Below are positions 51,948 through 62,271 of a DNA stretch of 64,000 nt, piece by piece (within the stretch, counting starts at the first letter, position 1; every line of letters begins with the position of its first letter). Below the pieces are notes generated by a model, which searched no databases, was not told where the DNA came from, and saw only the letters and a program-made list of their open reading frames with translations. The position numbers and the translations under genes were made by a program. The stretch is from Desulfurellaceae bacterium bin18 (GTDB lineage Bacteria; Desulfobacterota; Binatia; Bin18), in contig MPMI01000023.1 in the NCBI GenBank assembly GCA_002238415.1, positions 1 through 64,000 of the forward strand, read 5' to 3'.

Positions 51948-53048
51948 ATGGAGACCATGCTGATTACTGGCGGGGCCGGGTTTATCGGGAGTAATCTGGT
52001 CCGCCTCGCTCTGGCCGAAACAACGGCGTCTGTCGTTATCGTTGATAAGTTGACGTATGCCGGCAGTCTGAACAATCTTGAAGACGTCCTCCAAAATCCG
52101 CGTGTAAGCTTTTCCCGGACCGATATTGCCGAGCAGCCGGCGGTGGCGGAATTATTCCGGACGTATCGGCCCCAGTCCGTAGTGAACTGTGCCGCGGAGA
52201 CCCATGTGGACCGTTCCATTGATAATCCCTGGCCATTTGTTGAAACGAATCTGATCGGGACATTTTATCTGCTGGAAGAGGCCCGAAAATATATGGCCTC
52301 CCTACGCGCCCAGGAGCCGTTCCGATTTTTGCATGTCTCGACAGACGAGGTCTACGGCAGCCTCGGACCTGTGGGCAGCTTTTCCGAGTCCAGCCCCTAC
52401 ACGCCGAATTCGCCGTATTCCGCCTCAAAGGCGAGCGCGGACCATTTTGTCCGAGCCTATTACGAGACGTATGGTCTTCAGACGGTGACCACGAGTTGCT
52501 CAAACAATTACGGCCCCTATCAGTTTCCCGAGAAACTCATTCCGCTGATGATTCTGAACGCCCTTGAGGGCCAACCCCTCCCTATCTATGGCGATGGGCA
52601 ACACGTCCGCGACTGGCTGCATGTTGAAGACCATTGCCAGGGCATTTTGCTGGCCCTGCGGCAGGGTAAGAGTGGTGAACAATATAATATCGGCGGGGGG
52701 AGTGAGCGGACCAATCGCGCGGTTGTGGAGCAGCTCTGTACGATTCTTGAAGAGTTGCTGCCCGTCTCAAAAAATGTGGCTCTCAAGAGGCAGGGCATTA
52801 CCGCCTACGCTGACCTGATAACATGTGTGACCGACCGTCCTGGCCATGACCGGCGCTATGCCATCGATGCCACAAAAATCAGAACCCAGCTCGGCTGGCG
52901 GCCACGCTATACGTTCGAGCAGGGCCTGGCACAGACGGTCCGTTGGTATGTGGACAATCGGCGGTGGTGCGAAGCTATTGGGGCGGACAGGTATAACCGA
53001 GCGCGTCTGGGATTAGGTGCTGCGCCCCTGACAAAGGATAGATCATGA
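51948..53048 (+). CDS. rfbB: dTDP-glucose 4,6-dehydratase
   Basis: 366 residues. Rossmann motif [25 protein letters not shown], catalytic [10 protein letters not shown], and the EKLIPLMI region. It makes dTDP-4-keto-6-deoxyglucose. The first ATG is at 51948; a second at 51957 has a better-placed GGAG and may be the real start. The stop overlaps the rfbA start (ATGA). Confidence 0.95.
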   Translation: METMLITGGAGFIGSNLVRLALAETTASVVIVDKLTYAGSLNNLEDVLQNPRVSFSRTDIAEQPAVAELFRTYRPQSVVNCAAETHVDRSIDNPWPFVETNLIGTFYLLEEARKYMASLRAQEPFRFLHVSTDEVYGSLGPVGSFSESSPYTPNSPYSASKASADHFVRAYYETYGLQTVTTSCSNNYGPYQFPEKLIPLMILNALEGQPLPIYGDGQHVRDWLHVEDHCQGILLALRQGKSGEQYNIGGGSERTNRAVVEQLCTILEELLPVSKNVALKRQGITAYADLITCVTDRPGHDRRYAIDATKIRTQLGWRPRYTFEQGLAQTVRWYVDNRRWCEAIGADRYNRARLGLGAAPLTKDRS

Positions 53049-53920
53049 AAGGTATTATCCTCGCCGGCGGTTCTGGTACGCGGCTGTATCCCATTACCCG
53101 GGCAGTCAGCAAACAGCTCATGCCCATCTACGATAAACCGATGATCTATTACCCGCTCTCCACGCTGATGCTGGCGGGGATTCGTCAGGTCCTGGTCATT
53201 ACCACACCCCATGAGCAGGAAGGCTTCCGGCGTCTCCTGAAAGATGGTCAGTGGCTTGGCATGGATATCAGCTATGCGACCCAACCCCGCCCCGAAGGCA
53301 TTGCTCAAGCCTTTCTGATTGGTCGTGATTTCATTGGCAGTGACGCGGTTGCGCTTGTTCTCGGCGATAATATCTTCTATGGCCATGGCTTTCCGGACTC
53401 GTTGCGCGTGGCGACCCAGCGGACGAGTGGGGCGACCATTTTTGCCTATCAAGTCCGTAACCCGGAGCAGTACGGAGTTGTGGACTTCGACGCTCAAGGA
53501 CGCGCTATCGGTCTCGAAGAGAAGCCGTCCAAGCCGCGCTCGAGCTACGCCGTTACCGGTCTCTATTTCTATGACAACCAGATTGTCTCCATTGCCGCAG
53601 ACCTCAGGCCCTCAAACCGGAGCGAATTAGAAATCACGGATGTGAATCGGGCCTATCTCCGTCTGGGAGGTCTGCATGTGGAAAAACTCGGTCGAGGAAT
53701 CGCCTGGTTGGACACCGGGACACATGAGACGCTGCTCCACGCCTCGAATTTTATTCAAGCGCTGCAAGACCGGCAGGGCTTGATGGTCGCCTGTGTCGAA
53801 GAAATTGCCTATACCCTGGGGTATATTTCTGAAGCTGAAGTGCTCCGGCAGGCCAAGAGCATGAAGGGCAATGCCTATGGCCAATATCTCTTCCGTTTGA
53901 TTCAGAATGAATCAGAATGA
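53045..53920 (+). CDS. rfbA: Glucose-1-phosphate thymidylyltransferase
   Basis: 291 residues. [20 protein letters not shown] carries the nucleotide-binding signature; [29 protein letters not shown] and [10 protein letters not shown] follow. It forms dTDP-glucose from glucose-1-phosphate and dTTP. Overlaps rfbB and rfbC by four bases each, so the three genes are translationally coupled. Confidence 0.96.
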   Translation: MKGIILAGGSGTRLYPITRAVSKQLMPIYDKPMIYYPLSTLMLAGIRQVLVITTPHEQEGFRRLLKDGQWLGMDISYATQPRPEGIAQAFLIGRDFIGSDAVALVLGDNIFYGHGFPDSLRVATQRTSGATIFAYQVRNPEQYGVVDFDAQGRAIGLEEKPSKPRSSYAVTGLYFYDNQIVSIAADLRPSNRSELEITDVNRAYLRLGGLHVEKLGRGIAWLDTGTHETLLHASNFIQALQDRQGLMVACVEEIAYTLGYISEAEVLRQAKSMKGNAYGQYLFRLIQNESE

Positions 53921-54501
53921 AGAGAGCAGACATGCGCTTTCTCCCGACCAGACTCCCTGGCGTTACGGTGATTGAACCGGATGTGCATCACGATGCACGC
54001 GGCTTCTTCCTCGAAACCTACCACGCCCGTACCTATCAGGAGGGCGGGATCACGGCGACGTTTGTCCAGGATAACCATTCTCAATCATCGTATGGTACGC
54101 TCCGCGGGCTCCACGCCCAGATTCAGCACCCTCAAGGAAAGCTGATCCGAGCCTTGGAAGGCGAAATTTTTGACGTAGCGGTGGATATTCGACGAGGCTC
54201 CGCAACCTTTGCCCAATGGATAAGCGTCGTCCTCTCAGCAAAAAACTTTCGGCAGCTCTATATTCCGCCCGGCTTTGCCCACGGCTTTGCGGTCCTGAGT
54301 GAACGCGCTCAAATTATCTATAAGTGTACGGATTTCTATGATCCCACTGATGAAATCGGCTTGGCCTGGAATGATCCGGATATCGGTATTGAGTGGCCAG
54401 TGAAGACGCCGCTGCTCTCAGCAAAAGACTTGGCCGCTCCGTTTCTGCGAGACATTGAAGCATCCCTGCCCATATTTCAGCCAGAGCCAGGAACGGATTG
54501 A
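53917..54501 (+). CDS. rfbC: dTDP-4-dehydrorhamnose 3,5-epimerase
   Basis: 194 residues. Cupin fold with [19 protein letters not shown] and the [14 protein letters not shown] stretch that carries the catalytic residues. It makes the rhamnose precursor. The fourth gene of the pathway, rfbD, does not follow; uppP comes next, so the last reductase must be elsewhere or the product is another dTDP-sugar. Confidence 0.93.
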   Translation: MKRADMRFLPTRLPGVTVIEPDVHHDARGFFLETYHARTYQEGGITATFVQDNHSQSSYGTLRGLHAQIQHPQGKLIRALEGEIFDVAVDIRRGSATFAQWISVVLSAKNFRQLYIPPGFAHGFAVLSERAQIIYKCTDFYDPTDEIGLAWNDPDIGIEWPVKTPLLSAKDLAAPFLRDIEASLPIFQPEPGTD

Positions 54502-54652
54502 AACAGCACAGACTGGAGCAGCGGCGCACTCTCCGCTTCCCTGCCCTTCAAGCGGGCGAAACAGGAGGAGGCAACATCCCATGTATTTATTGCTATATCA
54601 CTAAAGGCTTGCCCACTGGTCTCTCTATGGGAAGCACCCGATAAACTGTGCC

Positions 54653-55465
54653 ATGGGATATTCTGACGCCTGTCTACTCGCCGTCCTGCAAGGCTTAACC
54701 GAGTTTCTGCCTGTTTCTTCTTCCGGCCACCTCGTCCTTGTCCAGTATTTCCTCGGCAGTTCAGGAGAAATTGATCTGCTGTACAATATTGTCCTGCATG
54801 TTGCGACGGCAGTCGCTCTCCTGACCTATTTCCGTCGCGACCTTTACGGACTGTGCACCGGTCTCATCCGCACCGCGCCTCCTTCGCCGAGCGTCTTCTC
54901 TGGCCGCGAAAGGCAAACCGTTTTCCATATCGTTCTGGCCCTGATTCCGACCGCACTCCTCGGGCTGTATATCGACACCCTCTTCATCCCGTTTTTCCTC
55001 CGGCCCGATGTTGTCGGTTGCATGCTCCTCCTGACGGGGTGCTTGCTCTGGTGGGGCAAAGGACAAGGAGCCCGCACTCCGACAACACAGATGCACGCGC
55101 TCCACGCGCTCGTCATCGGTGTCCTTCAGGGCCTTGCCGTTATCCCTGGCATCTCTCGTTCTGGGGTAACGATTACAGGCGGCATTCTCCTGGGCCTCAA
55201 GAGAGAACTCGCGGCGCGCTTCTCTTTGCTTATCTCCATTCCGGCTATTCTTGGGGCCACCCTGCTGGAAGTCTCAAAGCTGGAGGAGCAGGCCCTGCCG
55301 CCCCTCGGCCCCTACGTCGCCGGTATGGTGGTCGCCGGCAGCGTCGGCTATGCGGCGATTGCTCTCATCCTTCGCCTCGTCCAACAGGAGCGGTTTCACC
55401 TGTTTGCGTGGTATCTATGGCCCCTCGGTGGTCTGGTGAGTATAGGATTCCACCTGCTGGGGTAA
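54653..55465 (+). CDS. uppP: Undecaprenyl-diphosphatase UppP/BacA
   Basis: 270 residues, eight hydrophobic helices. Signatures GLTEFLPVSSSGHLVL and VIPGISRSGVTITGGILLGL are complete. It recycles the lipid carrier for wall and polysaccharide synthesis; position behind the rfb genes fits that use. Start ATG at 54653; the 150-base gap before it shows no recognisable element. Confidence 0.93.
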   Translation: MGYSDACLLAVLQGLTEFLPVSSSGHLVLVQYFLGSSGEIDLLYNIVLHVATAVALLTYFRRDLYGLCTGLIRTAPPSPSVFSGRERQTVFHIVLALIPTALLGLYIDTLFIPFFLRPDVVGCMLLLTGCLLWWGKGQGARTPTTQMHALHALVIGVLQGLAVIPGISRSGVTITGGILLGLKRELAARFSLLISIPAILGATLLEVSKLEEQALPPLGPYVAGMVVAGSVGYAAIALILRLVQQERFHLFAWYLWPLGGLVSIGFHLLG

Positions 55466-55540
55466 CAGCATTCCCGTTCTGTCAAGTGAAATAACCTCCG
55501 GCGATCCTGCCGGAAGCGCCGCGTCCGGAGCAGAGCGAGG

Positions 55541-56029
55541 CTATTCTTCCGTCTTGATGATTGTGGGGGGGAGGGTGTCCGCCGCCGCGCCGATACGAAT
55601 GATGAGCGTCCCGCCTTGGTGTTTGCGTCCACCGACAAAAAGCATGCCCCGATTCGGAATTGATAACAGCGTGCTCATCAGCGGAGAGGGGGAGGCGCCT
55701 TCCATCAGCATCACGTGCAGCGCAATCTGTTCGTTCACATACTCTTTTGGAACGACCTGGAGGAACCGCCCACCGGGCAAGGAGAAGTTTGCCTGTTTGC
55801 CAAACTCGACTTGGCGACGCTCCTCCTGAACCAGACGATAGGCCGAATAGCGGAAGGCTAAAAGCTGAGAACGCATTCCGGTCAGACGATTATCAAATTC
55901 TTGTGAGGTGTCAGTTGCCAGGACGGTCTCAACACGGATATGAACCATATCCTCTGCGGCGACTGAGGCAGTACACAGGCAAAACACGAGGACGGCCGGC
56001 ACGGGAAAAGACAGGCGACACGTATTCAT
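55541..56029 (-). CDS. Secreted hypothetical protein in the sigma-factor operon
   Basis: 162 residues: a signal peptide (AVLVFCLCTASVAA), then HIRVETVLATDT and a Gly/Pro-rich second half with LSIPNRGMLFVGGRKH. I do not recognise the family. It starts inside the end of the anti-sigma gene (4-base overlap) and is likely exported. It may be a target or a partner of the sigma system. Confidence 0.55.
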   Translation of the reverse strand: MNTCRLSFPVPAVLVFCLCTASVAAEDMVHIRVETVLATDTSQEFDNRLTGMRSQLLAFRYSAYRLVQEERRQVEFGKQANFSLPGGRFLQVVPKEYVNEQIALHVMLMEGASPSPLMSTLLSIPNRGMLFVGGRKHQGGTLIIRIGAAADTLPPTIIKTEE

Positions 56030-56580
56030 GGCAGCTTTTCCCCCAGTGTTTCATCGACCCAGATAACCGTGGCATTACTCGTCGGCTCATTCCAGACCAG
56101 GACGGTCGAGGTCGCGGAAAGAGATTCGATCTGGGCTTGATTATTGAGGGCGACGACCACCGGCTTCCTGGCAGTCTGGATATGCACTGCTCCCCTCGAA
56201 GTCGGGAGCTGAGTGGAGACCGCCGCGGCAAAGAGACACAGACCAACGGTCGTTGCCCACACCGGAATATGCCACGAGAGGGGAGCGTGCCACTGCATGC
56301 GCCAGTGTCGAAAACGGTCCGCCCACTGGCTCGCCAGAGATGGAGGTTGGGCTGCTATGCCCTGCTCAATGCGAGGCCAGAAATCTGAGAAATCAAGACG
56401 AGAGACTTCCTCGTCGAGCGTTTGACATAGGGCCTCGTGCGTGTGTTCGAGCAATTGCATCCGGTGGGAACACGCTGGACAATCGGCGATCTGATCAGCA
56501 GCTGCATAACGCCGAGCCTCATCAAGCTCGTTGTCGTACACAAGAGAAATGAGTTGTGAGGGGTGAGAACAACTCGCCAT
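56026..56580 (-). CDS. Anti-sigma factor with zinc-finger domain
   Basis: 184 residues. N-terminal zf-HC2-type domain (CSHPSQLISLVYDNEL, then C-P-A-C-S-H), one membrane helix (PVWATTVGLCLFAAAVS) and a periplasmic part. Typically it holds the ECF sigma factor encoded upstream until a signal releases it. Confidence 0.8.
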   Translation of the reverse strand: MASCSHPSQLISLVYDNELDEARRYAAADQIADCPACSHRMQLLEHTHEALCQTLDEEVSRLDFSDFWPRIEQGIAAQPPSLASQWADRFRHWRMQWHAPLSWHIPVWATTVGLCLFAAAVSTQLPTSRGAVHIQTARKPVVVALNNQAQIESLSATSTVLVWNEPTSNATVIWVDETLGEKLP

Positions 56581-56684
56581 ACGTTGGGCTATCCTGCTCT
56601 TAACGAGCTTCCCACCTGACGGTGCGGGGGAAGGAGGGGGGCGGTGTCTGACAACGGATGCGAATCATAGGCCAGAAGTCTTGG

Positions 56685-57257
56685 TTAGAGGTCGTGTCCG
56701 AGGCGTTTTTGCAGCCTTTTTCTTGCATAGTGCAGGCGACTCATCACCGTTCCTCTGGAACACTGCAACACCTGACTGATCTCTTCATAGGACAGCCCCT
56801 CGACCGCCCGTAGTAATATGACCGCTTTATGGGCAGGCGTCAACTCGTCAATAGCGGCCCGGATATGCTGTCCAAATTCGCGTTCGGCAACCTGATCTGA
56901 AGGATCAAGGCCCTGCGTATCTGGAATGCTCTCAATCCAATCGTCATCGTCATCTCCCCTTGACTGATGTCGCTCGAACAGTGCTCTTCGGCTACGCTGA
57001 CGCTGTCGGTCAATAGATAGATTTACAATGATGCGATAAAGCCACGTATAGAAACTGGACTCTTCTTTAAACTTGCTGATGCTCGCAAAAACCTTGGTAA
57101 ACGCTTCTTGGGCAACCTCAAGTGCATCTTCCCGGTCATGAAGCATTCCCAGCGCAATTGCGACAGCCTTTCGCTGATACCGCTCGACCAGTTCCTGAAA
57201 CGCCTGCCGGTCATCCTGCTTGCAACGCCGGACGAGTTCCCAATCGCTTACTTCCAC
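56685..57257 (-). CDS. RNA polymerase sigma factor, ECF (RpoE-type)
   Basis: 190 residues. Sigma2: DALEVAQEAFTKVF and FYTWLYRIIVNLSIDRQRQR; sigma4: LTPAHKAVILLRAVEG and SYEEISQVLQCSRGTV. The GTG at 57257 is the only good start. It is followed by the anti-sigma and a secreted protein, a standard envelope-stress-type module. Target genes are unknown. Confidence 0.92.
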   Translation of the reverse strand: MEVSDWELVRRCKQDDRQAFQELVERYQRKAVAIALGMLHDREDALEVAQEAFTKVFASISKFKEESSFYTWLYRIIVNLSIDRQRQRSRRALFERHQSRGDDDDDWIESIPDTQGLDPSDQVAEREFGQHIRAAIDELTPAHKAVILLRAVEGLSYEEISQVLQCSRGTVMSRLHYARKRLQKRLGHDL

Positions 57258-57575
57258 CGTTTTCCAGCATCCTTAGGGTGAGACGTGAAAGGAGACATGA
57301 CTATTCAGCACAAAGCCGCGAAAAAATACGGAGGTACACCCCCCCGGCCATAGTATCGGGCTCGCGTCTTTCCTAACAGACCCTCGTCGCTAACTGGAGG
57401 AGAAAAAACGAAAGAGGTGTGAATGGCACAGGAGTTTTTACGTCCAACAGCGGCAGATGCAGTTCCCCCTAGCCCTTGGTCAACTTGACAAGACGGGAAA
57501 CCGGCCTTAAAGATTTCTGCCAAAAGTATATTTTCATCATCCTATGTATTGCCCATTCTCAGGCGCAACAAAACC
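57258..57575. promoter_or_regulatory. Divergent gap between the sigma factor and the ABC operon
   Basis: 318 bases without a gene. On the plus strand TTGACA (57485-57490) with TAAAGA 17 bases later may serve the ABC operon (weak). On the minus strand TACTAT and GGAAAG lie before the sigma gene, but spacing does not fit a clear ECF promoter. Nothing else was recognised. Confidence 0.35.
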
Positions 57576-58331
57576 ATGATCGAAGTACAGAATCTTACCA
57601 AACGCTATGGTGACCTGACCGCAGTGTCCGACATCTCTTTTCAGGCTGAGTCAGGCCAGATCCTTGGGTTTCTCGGACCGAACGGTTCTGGGAAAACCAC
57701 GACCATGCGCATTATTACAGGCTTTATGCCGGCGACCATGGGAACCGTCAAAGTGGCCGGATTTGATATCTTTGATGAATCCTTTGAGGCGCGCAAACGG
57801 ATCGGCTATCTCCCGGAATCCCCACCGCTCTATAACGATATGACGGTCACCGCATATTTGCGTTTTGTCGCCCACATCAAGGGCATGGCTCGCGCGGATA
57901 TCCCGGACGCCTTGGACCGTGCGCTGGAGCGCTGTGGCCTGACTGAGGTGGCTTCTCGTGTCACCGGCTACCTTTCAAAAGGCTATCGGCAACGGGTGGG
58001 CCTTGCCCAAGCGATTATCCATAACCCGAGCGTCCTCGTTCTGGACGAGCCAACAGTTGGCCTCGACCCGCAGCAGATTATTGGTATCCGTTCCCTGATT
58101 AAAGAGCTTGCCGGCGAACATACGGTTATCCTGTCTACGCATATCCTGCCCGAAGTCGCTCAGGTGTGTGAGAAGGTCGTGATCATTAACGCCGGAAAAG
58201 TCGTGGCCGAGGATATGCTAGAGAATCTCGCCCAGGACCAGACGCTCGAAGACGTGTTTCTCAAAGCCATTGCCCAGGAAGAGCCAGGCGCAGCGGAAAC
58301 GGAGGAGACGGTGAAGGAGGCCGCGGAATGA
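57576..58331 (+). CDS. ABC transporter ATP-binding protein, GldA-like
   Basis: 251 residues: Walker A GPNGSGKTT, Q-loop L-P-E-S-P-P-L, signature YLSKGYRQRVGLAQ, Walker B VLVLDEPTVGLDP. Resembles GldA of the Gld exporter system (gliding/secretion in Bacteroidetes, but widespread). The ATG at 57576 follows an A-rich stretch; overlaps the permease by four bases. Confidence 0.9.
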   Translation: MIEVQNLTKRYGDLTAVSDISFQAESGQILGFLGPNGSGKTTTMRIITGFMPATMGTVKVAGFDIFDESFEARKRIGYLPESPPLYNDMTVTAYLRFVAHIKGMARADIPDALDRALERCGLTEVASRVTGYLSKGYRQRVGLAQAIIHNPSVLVLDEPTVGLDPQQIIGIRSLIKELAGEHTVILSTHILPEVAQVCEKVVIINAGKVVAEDMLENLAQDQTLEDVFLKAIAQEEPGAAETEETVKEAAE

Positions 58332-59098
58332 GAAACGTCTTAACCATCGTTCGCAAAGAGCTGCGGGCGTATTTTGTGTCGCCCATTGCCTACGTCGTCC
58401 TGACCGGCTTTCTCCTGTTGGGCGGCTGGTTTTTCTTTAACCTCCTCTCCCGCTTTAATATGCTGCTGAGTATTTATACCCAGCTCCAGCAGGGAGCGGC
58501 AGATCAGCTGAATCTGAACGAGTTTGTCATCGCCCCGCTGATGCATAACCTGTCGATTGTGCTGGTCATTCTCGTTCCCATGATCACGATGCGCGCCTAT
58601 GCGGAAGAAAAAAAAGGTGGCACCTACGAACTCCTGCTGACCTCTCCGCTCCGCACGGGTGAGATTGTGTTAGGAAAATTCCTGGCCTCGTTTGTGTTCA
58701 TCTGCATCATGCTGGGCATGACAGGGGTATACCCGGCGGTGCTGATTGCGTTTGGCAATCCGGAGATTGGAGTCCTGCTGGCCGGCTATCTCGGCTTGTT
58801 GCTGTTGGCGACTTCTTTTGTGGCCGTCGGGCTCCTCACCTCGTCGTTTACCGAAAACCAGATCATTGCCGCCGTGAGCGGGCTGGTGGCCACGATGCTG
58901 CTGTATATTATCGGTTGGCCGGCAGATACGGCTGGTGAGGTGCTCGGACCTCTCTTGCGCTATTTATCAGCTACCGATCACTTTGCCGATATGGTCAACG
59001 GCCTGATCGACACCCAAGATTTAGTGTACTTTGCCAGCCTTATCCTGCTGTCCTTATTCTTGACCCAGCGTTCGGTTGAATCGCTGCGCTGGAGGTAA
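58328..59098 (+). CDS. ABC-2 permease, GldF-like
   Basis: 256 residues, six hydrophobic helices, MRNVLTIVRKELRAYFVSPIAYV at the start and a RAYAEEKKGGTYELLLTSPL loop typical of ABC-2 permeases. It works with the preceding ATPase and the following GldG-like protein. ATGA overlap with the ATPase gene. Confidence 0.88.
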   Translation: MRNVLTIVRKELRAYFVSPIAYVVLTGFLLLGGWFFFNLLSRFNMLLSIYTQLQQGAADQLNLNEFVIAPLMHNLSIVLVILVPMITMRAYAEEKKGGTYELLLTSPLRTGEIVLGKFLASFVFICIMLGMTGVYPAVLIAFGNPEIGVLLAGYLGLLLLATSFVAVGLLTSSFTENQIIAAVSGLVATMLLYIIGWPADTAGEVLGPLLRYLSATDHFADMVNGLIDTQDLVYFASLILLSLFLTQRSVESLRWR

Positions 59099-59102
59099 TG
59101 AT

Positions 59103-60653
59103 ATGGCGCGTCTTGGTTCGTTTTACGGAGTAGTCGGAGTCATTCTGCTGCTGTTCGCCGGGGTGGCCTACTTCTTGACTCGCCATTTTTCGGCTTATGT
59201 TCTCGTTCATACGCTGACCGGCCTCGTGGCTGTGATTGGTGCACTCGTCTCGTCCAGAGGGTCGGTCAAAACCTTTCTTGGTGAGCGCTCGACCAAATAC
59301 GGAGCCAGTGCTGCGGTCTATTCCCTGCTCTTTATCAGTATCCTCATTCTGGTGAATTACCTGTCTACCCGTCACCATCACCGCTTCGACTTGACTGAGG
59401 CCAATATCTATAGCCTGTCTCCACAGTCAGAGAATGTGCTCCGTCAGTTGGATAAAAAACTTGAAATTGACGCCTTTGTCCAAGCCGGCTCGGACCCGCA
59501 GCTGCGCGAACTGTTGAGTAGCTATGAGTATGATTCGGACAAAATTTCTTCCCGGATCATCGATCCTGATCAGCGACCGGATTTGGCCGAGCGATTCCAG
59601 GTCACTACCCTGCCGACCGTTGTGTTGCGGTATGGGGACCAGACCAATCTCATTAACAGAACAACAGAAGAAGACCTGACCAACGGCATCATCAAAATCT
59701 CTCGTCCGGACAAGAAAACCATTTACTTTCTCGAAGGTCACGGAGAGCCCAGCAGCCAGGACCTCCAGGATGCCGGGAGTTATGGGCAACTCAGGACCGC
59801 CCTTGAAAACGAGGGCTATGCCGTCAACACGCTGGTCCTCGCGCCGGATACAGCCGTACCGGAAGAGACCAATCTGCTGGTCGTGGCCGGCGCGCAGCGT
59901 TCTCTCCTGGCGCACGAGACCCAGTTGATCGATACCTATTTGAAAAAGGCCGGCGCGGCCCTCTTCCTGCTCAACCCGCGGGCAACGCCAGAGCTGATTC
60001 CGTATCTGGCCCAGTGGGGGATTCAGGTCGGCAACGATGTCATCGTCGATGAACAACTCCAACTGCTGCGCGGACGAACGTTTACTCTCACCCCGCTGGC
60101 TCAGACCTATGGGGAACATCCGATCACTGCGGATCTGAGCCGACGCGGCTCGGCGGCTCTCACGACCTACGGAATTTCCCGCTCGGTTGAAGCGGACGCC
60201 GACGGCCGGGCTGGAATCACACCAACCAGCTTGGTCAAGACCGGACCGAACGCCTGGGCGGAAACCGACCTTGAGGAGGTGTTCCAAAACCAAAGCGTGC
60301 GGCTCGACGACCATGACCGCAAAGGCCCTATCTCGCTGGCTACTGCAGTCACCGTGGAGCTGAAAGAAATAGATCAGGAGCTTGAGGATACCGCCCGGAT
60401 GGTTGTCTTTGGCAATGCAGGTTTTGCCAACAACCAGTTTATCGGCCAGTATTTTAACCGGGACTTGTTACTGAACACCGTGAGCTGGCTCGTCGGGGAA
60501 GAGGAGCTTATTTCCATCCGCCCCCGGACTATTCGCGCCTCGCGCGTTCAGCTCACAGCTGATCAAGGAACGACGGTCTTTTATCTCTCCGTCCTGATTC
60601 TACCCGAGATACTGCTCATTGCCGGGCTCGCCACGTGGTGGCGACGGCGGTAA
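59103..60653 (+). CDS. GldG-like ABC-associated membrane protein
   Basis: 516 residues: two or three N-terminal helices, a long extracytoplasmic domain beginning FDLTEANIYSLSPQSENVLR, then FLEGHGEPSSQDL, FLLNPRATPELIP, and a C-terminal membrane helix. This layout is that of GldG/ABC_transp_aux proteins. Start ATG at 59103; the longer frame from 59076 overlaps the permease. Exported substrate unknown. Confidence 0.85.
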   Translation: MARLGSFYGVVGVILLLFAGVAYFLTRHFSAYVLVHTLTGLVAVIGALVSSRGSVKTFLGERSTKYGASAAVYSLLFISILILVNYLSTRHHHRFDLTEANIYSLSPQSENVLRQLDKKLEIDAFVQAGSDPQLRELLSSYEYDSDKISSRIIDPDQRPDLAERFQVTTLPTVVLRYGDQTNLINRTTEEDLTNGIIKISRPDKKTIYFLEGHGEPSSQDLQDAGSYGQLRTALENEGYAVNTLVLAPDTAVPEETNLLVVAGAQRSLLAHETQLIDTYLKKAGAALFLLNPRATPELIPYLAQWGIQVGNDVIVDEQLQLLRGRTFTLTPLAQTYGEHPITADLSRRGSAALTTYGISRSVEADADGRAGITPTSLVKTGPNAWAETDLEEVFQNQSVRLDDHDRKGPISLATAVTVELKEIDQELEDTARMVVFGNAGFANNQFIGQYFNRDLLLNTVSWLVGEEELISIRPRTIRASRVQLTADQGTTVFYLSVLILPEILLIAGLATWWRRR

Positions 60654-60680
60654 GCGGTCTGTCTCTCCTCTACGCTGCGT

Positions 60681-62126
60681 ATGAGTGTGCCACGAACTAT
60701 TCTCATGCTGGTCGTCCTCCTGGGCCTGGGGGCGTACGTCTATTTTGTTGAGTTGCCAAAAGCCAAACAGGATACCGAAAAGCCGACGGTTTTGACATTT
60801 GAGAAGGAGTCGGTGGATACGCTGACCCTGACCTATCCCGAGCGAGAAATCAGTCTGCAACAGACCGCAGTGGGTGAGTGGAACCTCACGGCCCCCATAC
60901 AGGCGAAAGCCGACGATACGGCGGTCAATAATATGTTGACCACCCTGGAAGACGAAGAGGTCACCCGCAGTCTGACCCCCCAAGAGCCGACCGACCTCGC
61001 CTTATATGGCCTGGCTCAGCCGCCCGTCGTTGTGCACCTTGTCCTGCAGGACGGCACGACACTGCCAAAAGTGTCGGTTGGCAAAGACACGCCTGTCGGA
61101 TTTTCAGTCTATGTCCAAAAGGAAGGTGATCCGCAGCTTCATCTCACCCGTCAGGCGTTTCGCTTAGGACTCACCAAACACGTCAAAGAACTAAGAGATA
61201 AAGCGGTGCTACCGTTTGAGAGAGACAGTGTCACTCGGATAGCCATCGATACCTCCGAGACCAGTATTGTTTTGGCCAAGACGGATGCTGGTTGGACGTT
61301 TGAACATCCCGCTCCATACGCCGTCGACGCCAGCGCTATACAAACCTATCTCTCGACCCTGGAGGGCATCCGGGCAGAGGACTTCGTTGAGCAACCGCTG
61401 CTCGACCTGTCAGCTTTTGGACTCGACCCGGCTCAACTGACCGTTTCGCTCCACCTTGGGGAAGACACAAAACGAACACTATCGGTTGGAGACGAGAAAA
61501 GCGTGGATGCTGGGACAACGCAGCGTTACCTCAAGCGTGACAATGGAGAAACGTTGTATCTTGTGCGCGCGGGTCTGCTGAAAGACCTGAGTAAGTCCGT
61601 CACCGATTTCCGAGATAAGGCTGTCGTCAGCATACCGGAAGGGAAAATCACCCAAGTCGTGCTCACGCGCCAAGGGGGAGCGGGATTTACGCTCTCGCGA
61701 GGGGAAGAGAACGCGTGGGAAATTGACAGCAAATCTGAGGGAACGCTCAAGACAGCAACCCTCAGCCAATTTGTCACTGACCTGCGAGAACTACGCGGAT
61801 TCGAGATCGCCGCCGATAACCCGGAAGACTTGAGTCCGTATGGACTCGATGATCCGACGATCACCCTTGTCGCCACAGATGAGACCGGCGAAAAACTCGC
61901 GACTGTCTTTCTCGGCCAGACAACCCAAGAGGAAACGGAAAAGCACTTTGCCATGCGGGCAGGGGGAGAGAGCGTCTTTACTCTGCGGGATTATGTTTTT
62001 TCCCGGTTCGATAAGAATCCGGAGGATTTTTGGGAAAAGCCGGAGCCGGAAACGGAGAGCGCAGAGGAAACGCCCGCCTCAGAGCACAGGGCAGGGGCAG
62101 ATGTTCAAGAAGAATTGCTGGAATGA
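60681..62126 (+). CDS. DUF4340 domain protein
   Basis: 481 residues. One N-terminal membrane anchor (ILMLVVLLGLGAYVYFVEL), followed by three repeated beta-rich units, each opening with a V-x-x-L-x-L or I-T-Q-V-V-L pattern and containing L-x-x-Y/F-G-L-D/A. DUF4340 proteins are usually encoded next to GldG-like proteins, as here. Probably periplasmic, part of the same exporter complex. Confidence 0.82.
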   Translation: MSVPRTILMLVVLLGLGAYVYFVELPKAKQDTEKPTVLTFEKESVDTLTLTYPEREISLQQTAVGEWNLTAPIQAKADDTAVNNMLTTLEDEEVTRSLTPQEPTDLALYGLAQPPVVVHLVLQDGTTLPKVSVGKDTPVGFSVYVQKEGDPQLHLTRQAFRLGLTKHVKELRDKAVLPFERDSVTRIAIDTSETSIVLAKTDAGWTFEHPAPYAVDASAIQTYLSTLEGIRAEDFVEQPLLDLSAFGLDPAQLTVSLHLGEDTKRTLSVGDEKSVDAGTTQRYLKRDNGETLYLVRAGLLKDLSKSVTDFRDKAVVSIPEGKITQVVLTRQGGAGFTLSRGEENAWEIDSKSEGTLKTATLSQFVTDLRELRGFEIAADNPEDLSPYGLDDPTITLVATDETGEKLATVFLGQTTQEETEKHFAMRAGGESVFTLRDYVFSRFDKNPEDFWEKPEPETESAEETPASEHRAGADVQEELLE

Positions 62127-62127
62127 A

Positions 62128-62193
62128 CCCACCCCGGCCCTTTGGGCCACCCCTCCCAAGAGGGGATAAAAAGCTCCCCTCCTTGGAGGGAAT
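62128..62193. repeat. REP-like double hairpin upstream of the insertion sequence
   Basis: CCCCGGCCCTTTGGGCC and CCTCCCAAGAGGGG / CCCCTCCTTGGAGGG form hairpins just after the DUF4340 stop. It may act as a terminator or mark the left edge of the inserted element. Confidence 0.5.
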
Positions 62194-62216
62194 TATATAT
62201 TTTAGTCACATTTTAC

Positions 62217-62245
62217 TTGACATCTAGCCCCCTCTTTGGTACGAT
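62217..62245 (+). promoter_or_regulatory. Promoter of the IS1595-type transposase
   Basis: TTGACA (62217-62222), 17 bases, TACGAT (62240-62245), 26 bases before the transposase ATG. A TAGTCACATT sequence occurs before and after it as a direct repeat. Confidence 0.6.
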
Positions 62246-62271
62246 ATAGTCACATTGAGGGAGGGCCAAAG

